DNA from: JAXMAR01 sp046350295
GTDB lineage: Bacteria; Planctomycetota; Planctomycetia; Gemmatales; Gemmataceae
Direction of reading: 5' to 3'
Assembly (NCBI GenBank): GCA_046350295.1
Contig: JAXMAR010000039.1
Coordinates: forward strand, 1-64,000
DNA length: 64,000 nt
In this document: piece after piece, positions 1 through 7,674 of the stretch
Position numbering within the stretch: the stretch's first letter is position 1
Layout of the letters: every line of letters begins with the position of its first letter
Program-made: the position numbers and the translations under genes
The notes under the pieces: generated by a model
The model's input: only the letters and a program-made list of their open reading frames with translations
The model's database searches: none
What the model was told of the DNA's origin: nothing

Positions 1-609
1 GTCCTCGATGTCGCCCCGCTGCGCCGGTAGATTGGCGATGAAGTCGACGTGCTCGCGGCCCTGCCGATACTCCGGCTGGCGCGGCGGCGGACGCAGGTAG
101 CGCGGCAGTGGCGCCGCGTCGAAGGCGTAGAGGAGCGTGCCGTGGTGCAGCAGGTGGCGCCGCTTGCGCTGCTGGCTGTTGCCGGAGACCTTGCGGCCGT
201 TCCAGGCGAGGTCGCTCGTGCCGGCGTGCCCCAGACCGGGGGCGAGAAGGTTCAGGGCGTGAGCGATGCGGTCCAGGATGTAGCGGTAGGACGAGCTCAC
301 TTGTGCGAGCAGAGGATCGCGCTCGAAGGACAGGACGAGGGAGAAGAGGAGGCAGCCGGGACCGAGGAGGACGGCGCCGCCGCCGGAGGAACGGCGCAGG
401 ATCGGGACCATGTCGCGGCGGCAGGCTGCTTCGTCCACCTCCTCCGCGATCTTGCCGCCGGCGCCGACGATGACGGCGGGCGCCGGCCATTCCCAGAAGC
501 GCAAAAGCTCCCCGGCGCCCTCCTCGGCCTCGACGAGGAGGGCCTCATCGAGGGCGAGATGAGTGGCGAGGAGGCGGTGGACAGCGGGCTCAGGCGCCGG
601 GCTTGCCAT
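1..609 (-). CDS. Lipoate/biotin-protein ligase family protein (3' end outside window)
   Basis: Reading the minus strand from an ATG at 609 gives an open frame that leaves the window at position 1. It has the layout of a lipoate-protein ligase A (BPL/LplA) domain: HLALDEALL near the start, FWEWPAPAVIVGAGGK, and RRSSGGGAVLLGPG, which resembles the lipoyl-AMP binding loop. Such enzymes attach lipoate or octanoate to E2 and GcvH proteins in the cytoplasm. No plus-strand gene is supported here. The start overlaps the end of the preceding truncated nuclease gene by about 20 bp. The C-terminal part cannot be seen, so transferase, ligase or an inactive paralogue cannot be told apart. A second damaged copy of the N-terminal part lies at 1047-1205. 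Confidence 0.8.
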   Translation of the reverse strand, partial: MASPAPEPAVHRLLATHLALDEALLVEAEEGAGELLRFWEWPAPAVIVGAGGKIAEEVDEAACRRDMVPILRRSSGGGAVLLGPGCLLFSLVLSFERDPLLAQVSSSYRYILDRIAHALNLLAPGLGHAGTSDLAWNGRKVSGNSQQRKRRHLLHHGTLLYAFDAAPLPRYLRPPPRQPEYRQGREHVDFIANLPAQRGDIED

Positions 610-1003
610 TCGCCGCCCGTGAGATGGCTGCAGTGACATCGGCGAGCAGCCGGTCATGTAGCGCTTGCAGTTCCGCAGGGGAGAGCTTGGCCAGGTCCTG
701 TTTCTGCGTCGGGCGGCCAAGTGAGCTTGCCAGAGACAGGATGGTATTGCAAAGGGCTTCCGCTCGTCCCTCCGCTCGTCCCTCCTCCAACCCGTCCAAC
801 TTTGCGGAGCGCAGGCGCGACACCTCGTCGCGCTGCGCTTTTAGCCGGGTCTCGTAGCGTTCGTGTTCCTCTTTGGTCAACATGGTCAACTCCTTGACGG
901 CCCGCTCGACGCCTGGCCGCCGGAGCAGAGGCGGAAGCGCCGCCGAATCCAGTTGCTCCGCGTTCTTGAGGAAATAGAGCCAGGCGTCCAACGGGTCGGC
1001 CAC
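590..1003 (-). pseudogene. C-terminal remnant of an Rpn/PD-(D/E)XK transposase-family nuclease
   Basis: The 137-residue frame begins at a GTG, but similarity continues in frame upstream to about 1048 (THILEIGKFNREADDV), so the annotated start is artificial. The part present (DPLDAWLYFLKNAEQLD, then a charged coiled tail with a GRAEGRAEA repeat) matches the C-terminal half of Rpn-type, transposase-like PD-(D/E)XK nucleases. The N-terminal catalytic core is absent. Upstream the sequence passes directly into a lipoate-ligase fragment, which marks a rearrangement joint near 1048. A short protein could still be made, but nuclease activity is not expected. Confidence 0.6.
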
Positions 1004-1046
1004 ATCGTCCGCTTCGCGGTTGAACTTCCCTATCTCCAGGATATGC

Positions 1047-1205
1047 GTCGGCCTCGTCTACTTCCTCGGCGCTCTTGCCGCCCGCGCCGATGATGATGGC
1101 CAGTCCCTGCCACTCCAGAAGCGCACAATCTCCCCGCCGCGCTCCTCGGCCTCGACGAGGAGGGCCTCATCGAGGGCGAGATGAGCGGCGAGAAAATGGT
1201 CGACA
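1047..1205 (-). pseudogene. Duplicated N-terminal fragment of a lipoate-ligase gene
   Basis: The minus strand encodes FLAAHLALDEALLVEAEE, then FW, then after a one-base frameshift LAIIIGAGGKSAEEVDEA. This is the same segment as residues about 12-60 of the ligase at 1-609, and nucleotides 1051-1191 align closely with about 427-567. It has no start codon of its own, is frameshifted, and is fused downstream to the truncated nuclease. I read it as a partial duplication or the relic of a recombination event, not a gene. Confidence 0.7.
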
Positions 1206-1215
1206 TCCACGGCCG

Positions 1216-1749
1216 TTAGCGCATGTCGCGCCGCACCTTGGCGTTGAAGGAGAACAGGAAGACGAGCACCGCATAACCGGCGCTCATGATGAAGCAGATC
1301 AGGATGATGGCGATCACCATGCCGAATCCGGGGATACCGGAGAAGCTGAAGGCCTGGATCATGCGGATGAGGAACAGGATGCCCATCAATCCCGCGAGGC
1401 CGGCCGCGACGAGCCCCATGATCCAGCCCCACATCTTGCACAGGATGGTGCCAATGCCGCCTGCCAAAGCGCAGGCGCCTCCGGCCAGGATGCCGAGGGA
1501 AGTGATCATGGCCAGCGCGCCGCCCGGAACGCCCGTCGAGGAGGCCCCGGCGCTGCCGATGAAACCGCAAATGCCAAGGAGGACGGCGAGCGAGCCGAAA
1601 ATAATGTGAATGATGCCGAGCGCCAGCGTCAAGCCGCTGCGGCTACCGCCGCGCGGCGCGTCGTAGCCGCCCCGGCCGCGATCGTCGTAGTCGTCTCGGC
1701 GGCCACGGCCTCGATCATCGTAATCATCGTAATCATCGCGGCGACTCAT
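1216..1749 (-). CDS. Small membrane protein with D/Y/R-rich N-terminus, tandem copy 1 (intact)
   Basis: The product has 177 residues. The first ~40 are a low-complexity, charged and aromatic segment built from repeats such as DDYDDRGRG; the rest forms about four hydrophobic helices (near residues 41-65, 75-105, 110-130 and 140-168) rich in Gly and Ala, ending in a basic tail. The ATG at 1749 has an AAGGAGAA ribosome-binding site just upstream. I do not recognise a named family. The cytosolic disordered segment followed by a compact membrane bundle suggests a structural or stress-related membrane protein. It is the only intact member of a run of four homologous copies in the same direction (to 3933). 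Confidence 0.7.
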   Translation of the reverse strand: MSRRDDYDDYDDRGRGRRDDYDDRGRGGYDAPRGGSRSGLTLALGIIHIIFGSLAVLLGICGFIGSAGASSTGVPGGALAMITSLGILAGGACALAGGIGTILCKMWGWIMGLVAAGLAGLMGILFLIRMIQAFSFSGIPGFGMVIAIILICFIMSAGYAVLVFLFSFNAKVRRDMR

Positions 1750-1837
1750 CGGTTCTCCTTGGTTGGGCTTGGGGAAGCTTTAGGGTTCCTATCCCGGATT
1801 GTTGGTCCGGCGAAGTACGTTTACCGCAAGGTTGGGG

Positions 1838-2541
1838 TCAGCGCAGCGAGCGACGGGCCGCGGCGCTGAACAAGCTGACAAAGTTGAAGACCACGAGCCC
1901 GATGGCGAGCAGCAGCACGAGCACCAGGAAGACGACCGGCGAGCCGATCCCCGGCAGCCCGAAGAACAGGATCATCCGGATCAGTTCGAGGAGCACATAG
2001 CCGCACGCGAGGAAGGTCGCGATCAGACCGAGCGTCCGGCCGAAACCCTTCTTCACGATCAGTCCGATGCCGGCCGGGACGGCGAGGCCGCCGATGCCGA
2101 GGGCCAGGAAACCGTCCACGATCTCGAGAATGGCGATGAACCGGATACGGCCGACGACGCCCATCGGGTCCCCGAACCGCGCCATGAGGCTGAGCTGCGA
2201 GAGGGCGCGAAAGCCATCGATGAGGATGAGAATGCCATAGAGCAGAATGAGGGCGCCGGCCGCCAGGTTGATGATGGCCGCGGCGATCAGAGGCCGCTGG
2301 GCCGCCACCACCGCCCCTTGCGGCGTGGGCGGTCATAGTCGTCCTGATCCCGGGCGCGATCCCCGGCCGCGGTCGTAGTCATCGTCGCCGCGGGAAGAAG
2401 CGTTTCTCGCCGGGGTCGCCGCGCCGGCCGCGGTCGTCGGCGTAGGCGTCGTCGCGCGGCCGCGAGGGGCCGCGGTCATCGCGGTAGCCCTCGTCGCGGC
2501 CGCGGTCGGTCGTAATCGCGCCCCGGTCGTCTTCGGCTCAT
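1838..2541 (-). pseudogene. Tandem membrane-protein paralogue, copy 2 (frameshifted)
   Basis: The start ATG at 2541 (MSRRRPGRDYDR) lies in a context shared with copy 3 (CGAACGAGAT upstream). The D/R/Y-rich N-terminal region (DEGYRDDRGPSRPRDD, DDDYDRGRG) is split by at least three frame changes between 2320 and 2520. The hydrophobic part is intact and open from about 2311 to 1838, with four predicted helices and a C-terminus SAAARRSLR. A GTG at 2311 could start a 157-residue membrane-only protein. It is the same family as copy 1 by layout. Either decayed or carrying sequencing indels in the GC-rich repeat. Confidence 0.6.
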
Positions 2542-2574
2542 GATGATCTCGTTCGGATGCCCGATCAACGAAAC

Positions 2575-3281
2575 TCACGCGACTTGCCGGCCAAGGCGAT
2601 GAAGCTGAAAAGTGGGCAAAAGGAGAGCAGGACTGGGCAACCGGATACGCCCAGGCGATGCCGACGCCTTTGCCCGGCCAGGACGACGGCAACGCAGGAA
2701 GCCGCCGACGATGCGGATGATCTCGAGGACCGCCATCGCCGCGGCCATGCCGGCGGTGATCATGCCAAGCGCGGCGGGCCTGTTGCGCGCATCAGGATGC
2801 CGATGCCCGAGGAGATACTGCAGTTGCCGAGCAGGATGCCGAGGATGCCGTTGATCATCGCCATTGTGCCGAGGAAATGCGCGCTGCCCACGCCCATCAT
2901 GTCGCCCGGTTCGGGTGCGCGTGACCGCCCGCGGTCGAGACCAGGCGCCCCCCAGCAGCAGGTGCAACCAGAAGATCAGCACGAGGCCGGCGACGATGTT
3001 GATGATGCCGACGGCGCCGACCAGGCCGCTGCCGCCACTTCCGCCAGCGCGGCCGATCGTAATCGTCGTAGTCGTCGCGTCGGCCGCGGTCATCGTAGTC
3101 GTCGGCGAGCGGCGCCCGCCCCGGTCGTCGCCGTAGTCGTCGGTGGGCCGTCGGCCGCGGCCGCGGTCATCGCCATAGGCGGCGTCGCGCGGTGCCGGGG
3201 AGGGGCCGCCTTTTCGCGGTAACTCCTCGTCGCGGGCAAGTGACCTGTCGTAATCGTCCCGGTCGTAGTTCTGCGGCTCAT
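2575..3281 (-). pseudogene. Tandem membrane-protein paralogue, copy 3 (frameshifted)
   Basis: From ATG 3281 the sequence encodes a D/Y/R-rich segment (NYDRDDYDR, GDDRGRGRRPTDDYGDDRGG) in a frame shifted one base after MSRR. A hydrophobic region follows (GLVGAVGIINIVAGLVLIF, later ALGMITAGMAAAMAVLEIIRIVGGFL). Several frame changes interrupt the part between these helices and again near the C-terminus. The gene order, orientation and upstream motif match copy 2. No full-length product can be made from the sequence as given. Confidence 0.55.
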
Positions 3282-3355
3282 GATGCAATCTCGTTCGGCA
3301 GGTCCACATAAGGATATTGAATGCCGTCCGCCGCAGCCCTTTTGCTGTCCCACGC

Positions 3356-3933
3356 TCAACTCACATCGGCCCGCACGCTCCCGTGAAAGGAGCCGATGAA
3401 CGTGAAGGTCGTGTAGCCGAGCGTGACTACGATGCCGAACAGGTAGGCGACAATCGCGGCGCCCCTGTCGCCGCCCGGGAGGTTGGACACCTGCGTCAGC
3501 AGGTAGATGAACATGATGGACACCAACACGGACAGACTGGCGGCGACAATGCCCATCACCTAGCCCCAGCGGCGCCGCAAAAGAGCGCCGATGCCACCCA
3601 CGACGCCGGCCACCCCTGCCCAGGACGCCCTCTAGGCCAACAGGAGTATCGTGAGGAACGGGTTCCGCCGCCGGAACGATCCGCCGCTTCCACGATGAAG
3701 CCGAAGAACAGGTAGAACTCGAGGAGCAAGGCCAGCCCGCCGAACACGACATCCACCACGCCGAGGGCGATCGTGAGGCCGCTGCGGCCGCGGCCGATGC
3801 TCGTCCCAGGTCGCGGTAGCCGTAGTCGTCGTAGTCTTCGTAGCGGCGCCGCCGCGGGCGCGTCGTAGCCGCCGTAGTCCTCCTCCCTGGCTCTACCCGC
3901 GCGGTCATCGCCCCAGTCGTCGTAGCGGCTCAT
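3356..3933 (-). pseudogene. Tandem membrane-protein paralogue, copy 4 (frameshifted)
   Basis: ATG at 3933 starts MSRYDDWGDDRAGRAREED, the family-type charged N-terminus, then GLTIALGVVDVVFGGLALLLEF, a helix closely like the first helix of copy 1 (GLTLALGIIHIIFGSLAVLLG). Frames break near 3560-3860. A second open piece, 3559 to 3356, supplies the last two helices. It is the most upstream member of the tandem run and lies divergent from the dehydratase relic at 4096. Confidence 0.55.
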
Positions 3934-4095
3934 GGCAAACCCCGGGCGCCGGCGCAAGCCTTGCCGCTCTCGCCGCTCTCGCCTTTGACAATCGCCCCCA
4001 CGATAATGCCCCGGTCCCAGCGCTTGCAAGCGGCAGCCGCAAATTCCACCCAAAAAATCGGAACAAGATCTTCCCGCCTTAACGGTTTTGACGAC

Positions 4096-6043
4096 ATGAC
4101 TTCCCCTGCTCGACTCCTCCGACCAGTCCCTCTTCGACGTTACCACCAAGGCCTCAGGCCCCACCGGCAGCCTTCCGCTCACCCCCGAACTGCTCCGCGA
4201 CGCGCCCAGCGGCGACATCTTCGGCCTCACGCAAGACGCCGGCATGGGCTGGAACCCCGCCGAACTCACGCGACGAGTTCCTCATCCTCAGCACGCAGGG
4301 GGGATCCGCCCGACGGATCCCCCATCGCCCTCGGCTACCACACCGGCCACTGGGAGGTCGGCCTCCTCATGCAGGCCGCCGCCCAGGAACTGCGGACGCT
4401 GGGCGCCATCCCCTTCGCCGGCTTCTGCACCGACCCATGCGACGGCCGGACGCAGGGGACGACCGGTACGAGGACAGCCTCCCTGTCGAAACGATGCGGC
4501 CCTGGTGTTGACGCCCGATCCGTTCGTTGCCGACGGCAAAGGCGCTCGGCGTCGCCACCCGCGACAAGGGGCTGCCGGCCATGATGATGGCTCTGGCGGC
4601 GATGCACGATTTGCCCTGCGTCCTGGTCCGGCGGCGGACGCTCCCCCGCTTCCGACGGCGAGGACGCGGGAAAGGTGCAGACGATCGGCGCCCGTTTCGC
4701 CCACGGTGAACTCACCCTGCAACAGGCGGCCGAGCTGGGTTGCCGCGCTTGCGGCAGCCCCGGCGGCGGCTGCCAGTTTTTGGGGACGGCGGCGACGAGC
4801 CAGGTCGTCGGCGAGTGCTGCTCGGCATGTCGCTGCCCCATTCGGGCGCTCGCCCTCCGGGCAGCCGATCTGGCTCGACATGCAGCGCGGGCGCTCGGCC
4901 TCGCCCTGGTGCAACTGAAGAAGAGCGATACCCTGCCGCGGCATTCTCACCCCGCGGCACTCAAGAACGCCATGGCCGTAGACGCCGCGGTCGGCGGTTC
5001 GACCAACCTCCTCCTTGCACATCCCGGCCATCGCCGACTACGCGCTGGCCTGGACCGGCCGACGGTGGAAGACTGGAACGCCATCAACCTGGCGCGTCCC
5101 CCGCCTGGTCGACACGCCGCCCAACGGCCCGGTCGGTCATCCGACGATACGCCTCTTCCTCGCGGGGGCGTGCTGGAGGTGATGCTGCACCCGCGAGATG
5201 GGGCCGCTCGATCAAACGGCGTTAACGGTCACGGGCGAGCCGTGCGGCAAGCGCTCGACTGGTGAAGCGCGGCTCGTGCTACGCCGCCGGGTTGTGCGCG
5301 AGCGTCTGTTCCAGCAAGACGGCGTCGATCCGGACGACGTCATCATGAGCTCGGCTGGCGAGGCGAGCGGCGGGCTGACTTCGACCGTCACCTTCCTGCA
5401 GTAACCTGGCGCCCGAAGGGGCGGTCATCAAGAGCACCGCCATCGATCGCTCGGCTCGCCGACGCGGACGGCGTTTATCGCAAGGCGGTTGGCCCGGCCT
5501 GTGCTCGACGAGCGGGCGGTGATCGCCGCCACTGGGAGCTGGGGCCGAGCGGCAAGTGGGGGACATCATCGTCCTGGATGTGCCGCGACCGACGGGCGCT
5601 GGATGGAGGAGATCTACCAGGTGACCTCGCCCTCAAGCACTTGAGCTTCGGCAAGCAGGTCGCGGTGTGCTGACCGACGCGCTTCTCGGCGTCTCTACGG
5701 GCTGCGCATCGGCCACATCGGCCCGGAGCGCTGGCGGGCGGACCGATCGGCAAGGTTCGCGAAGGGGACTGATCCAGATCGTCATCGACACGAAGCGGCT
5801 GGAAAGCGTCGTCGACCTGCTGGCGAAGGGGAGCGGGTCTTTGGCCCGGAGGAAGGGGCGGCGTGCTTGCCCAGAGAACGCCGCGTGGCGACTTGGCCTG
5901 ACCCCGCGCTGCCGGACGACACGAGGCTATGGGCGCGCTGCAGGCGGTGAGCGGCGGGGCATGGGGCGGGTGCGTCTACGATGTGGAGGTGCGGTGGTAC
6001 GACGAGCGGCGGCGGCTAGACGAAGGCGAGCCGGGCGGCGTAA
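4096..6043 (+). pseudogene. yjhG: YjhG/YagF-type sugar-acid dehydratase, multiply frameshifted
   Basis: Spread over all three plus frames are, in order, the hallmark segments of the YjhG/YagF branch of the IlvD/Edd dehydratases: SLPLTPELLRDAPSGDIFG, DAGMGWNPAELT, STQGG, ALGYHTGHWEVGLLMQAAA, the cluster-binding DPCDGRTQGTTG, KGLPAMMMALAAMHDLP, GARFAHGELTLQQAAELGCR, ACGSPGGGCQFLG, DAAVGGSTNLLL, LTSTVTFLQ and AVSGGAWGGCVYD near the end. The family converts D-xylonate (and related acids) to the 2-keto-3-deoxy acid using an Fe-S cluster. The restored length (~1.95 kb) equals the ~650-residue family norm, so no large piece is lost. About ten or more frame changes make it non-functional as given. 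The start ATG at 4096 and TAA at 6041 are best guesses. Confidence 0.75.
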
Positions 6044-6161
6044 GTCCCTGGAGGAAAGCTGCCGGAAACCGGCTCTATTCCCGGCGATCTGCTCCCGGAC
6101 TGCCGTCGCTTGATCCGGGCAAGTATTTCCTCCGGGGCTTACGCCGCCCGGCTTGCCGTTG

Positions 6162-6365
6162 TCATTGTCTGCCCCATTTCTTCGTCAACTCGAGCGCCAC
6201 CTCCAGCATCCGCGGCGCCGCCTCTTCCAGGTATTCTTGAAAAGGGGCGAAGACCGCGTCCGAACGCAAGCGCTGCCGGACTTCCTCCACCGCCAGGTCT
6301 TGGCTCAAGAGATCGAGCAGCGCCGCTTGAAACGCCGCCAACTCTTGAACGCTCGGCTCAGCCAT
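6162..6365 (-). CDS. 67-residue helical protein coupled to the MNIO gene
   Basis: A short acidic, helical protein (starts MAEPSVQELAAFQ, ends ELTKKWGRQ) with no signal peptide or Cys. Its ATG at 6365 lies inside the last codons of the DUF692 gene (8-bp overlap), so the two are translationally coupled. MNIO enzymes of RiPP pathways usually act with a partner protein that binds the precursor (MbnC, TglI, BufC types). This protein occupies the partner's position but is much shorter than those and I see no sequence match. A dedicated small subunit or a reduced recognition element is an inference from context only. Confidence 0.6.
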   Translation of the reverse strand: MAEPSVQELAAFQAALLDLLSQDLAVEEVRQRLRSDAVFAPFQEYLEEAAPRMLEVALELTKKWGRQ

Positions 6366-7209
6366 GGACCATCTCCCGAAGGCGTTCGAAGTCGCGCCGG
6401 AAGGCGGCCGCGTTTTCCTCGTTCAGCGTGTAGCCGAGTCGCTCCAGGATGACGGCCTCGACATGCGGGCACGCCTCGAGCGCACGGGGCAGCATGGCGA
6501 AGACTTCCCCGGGCACATCGTCGTCATGGGTGTCGCGGCGGACCGGCGCCGCGCCGGGATCGCTCCACGAGCCGCCGGAAACATGCAGTTCACGCACTTT
6601 TTCGAGCGGGTAGCCGGCGAGCAGGTCGTCACATTTCACCCCGAAGTTGCACATCTGGCAGTAGAGATTGTGCAGGTCGAGCACGAGGAAGCCATGGACC
6701 GGCGCCAGCAACTGATCGATGAAGCGGCCCTGCTCGAGGACGTCGCGCAGGCTGAACGCGAACGCGAGATTCTCCAGGCCGATGGGAACGCCGGCGACAT
6801 CGGCGAGTCGGAGCAGGCGAGCGCGGCCCACCTCGAGCGCCGCGGCGCTGAGTGGGACCGGTAGGGGCGCCGCTTGATGGAAGTTGCCGCCGGCGGCGAA
6901 GCCGAAATGCTCGGAGATATGGCGATAGCTTCGCGAAGCGACCTCGTCGCGCAGCGATTCGAGCCAGGCGTCCTGACGCTCGTGATCGTTCGCGGAGAGG
7001 GGAGAATACGAGACGCCATGGCCCAGGAGGCGGTCGGCGCCGCTGAAGTGATCGATGAGAGATGACGCCCAGGTAGGAACCGCGGCGGGCGGCCAACCGA
7101 CGTCGAAGCTCCATTCCAGAACGTCGACCAGGCCGGCTTCGAACAACGGATACGCAGCGGCCAGGAACTCGGGCTCCGGCATCAACGACAGGCCGACCCA
7201 GGGGCGCAT
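6358..7209 (-). CDS. DUF692 / MNIO family multinuclear iron oxidase (candidate RiPP-modifying enzyme)
   Basis: A 283-residue TIM-barrel protein with the conserved metal-ligand pattern of DUF692 (MbnB/TglH/ChrH/BufB) enzymes: His64 in LLGHGVSYS, HISEH at 97-101, LEN at 145-147, LDLHN at 177-181, ELH at 207-209 and DTHDDD at 226-231. Characterised members use a two- or three-iron centre and O2 to rearrange Cys residues of a precursor peptide (oxazolone/thioamide, beta-carbon excision, thiooxazole). The gene starts 4 bp after the stop of a small Cys-containing lipoprotein-like gene and overlaps a 67-residue gene at its end, the typical precursor-enzyme-partner arrangement. The family call is firm. 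The product and the modification are unknown. Confidence 0.88.
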   Translation of the reverse strand: MRPWVGLSLMPEPEFLAAAYPLFEAGLVDVLEWSFDVGWPPAAVPTWASSLIDHFSGADRLLGHGVSYSPLSANDHERQDAWLESLRDEVASRSYRHISEHFGFAAGGNFHQAAPLPVPLSAAALEVGRARLLRLADVAGVPIGLENLAFAFSLRDVLEQGRFIDQLLAPVHGFLVLDLHNLYCQMCNFGVKCDDLLAGYPLEKVRELHVSGGSWSDPGAAPVRRDTHDDDVPGEVFAMLPRALEACPHVEAVILERLGYTLNEENAAAFRRDFERLREMVHG

Positions 7210-7213
7210 CGGC

Positions 7214-7432
7214 TCACCCCCGACCGCACGCCGGGCACGGCCGTTCGTTCTTGACCCCCACGGGGCAACCTTCGCCCCCTTCGCCGCACACGGCCGGGTT
7301 CGCGGGATCGGCGTTGGGATCGGCGGAGAGGCCGCCGGTCGGTGGCGTCGGTTTCTCCTGAGCGCAGCCCGACAGGCCGATGGCAGTAACCGCGACGGCC
7401 AGAACGCCGAGCAGGGAGGCGGGCAGTTTCAT
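7214..7432 (-). CDS. Small Cys-containing lipoprotein-like protein, candidate MNIO precursor peptide
   Basis: The product has 72 residues from ATG 7432 (GAGGG ribosome site upstream): a signal peptide with lipobox LSGC (Cys23), a Pro/Gly/Asn-rich linker, and a C-terminal segment with four Cys, at 49, 56, 66 and 69 (AVCGEGGEGC, then PCPACGRG). Its stop is 4 bp before the DUF692 enzyme start. Precursors of MNIO pathways in bacteria are often short exported proteins with clustered C-terminal Cys, so this is the best substrate candidate. The alternative is an ordinary small lipoprotein that happens to sit upstream. A longer in-frame start at 7456 exists but lacks a better ribosome site. Confidence 0.7.
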   Translation of the reverse strand: MKLPASLLGVLAVAVTAIGLSGCAQEKPTPPTGGLSADPNADPANPAVCGEGGEGCPVGVKNERPCPACGRG

Positions 7433-7674
7433 GGAAGCGACCCTCGGAAGGAGCAAGGAAACCCATCATAACCGACGAACGAGAGCGGCGATAGTTTTTC
7501 CGGCGTTTGATTCCCAGGGACTGAGCGGCACGTCAAAAGCAAAAAACATGGGCGCCAGAAAGATGGAAGCGAGCGAGTGTTGGTTGTCATTCTTGCCCGT
7601 AATTTTCTCTGCGCGGGGCGTTCGCCACCGGCTAAACTGACTCTTGCTCGCTCTACTGCTTGGTGGAAACGCTC

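Noticed and set aside
1075..1869. 264-residue plus-strand frame over the intact membrane-protein copy
   Set aside because: Low-complexity Asp/His/Ala-rich shadow of the D/Y/R-repeat gene.
7660..7674. TTG start five codons before the cytochrome-DUF1553 start
   Set aside because: The ATG at 7675 gives a normal signal peptide and has a GGTGGAA site in front.
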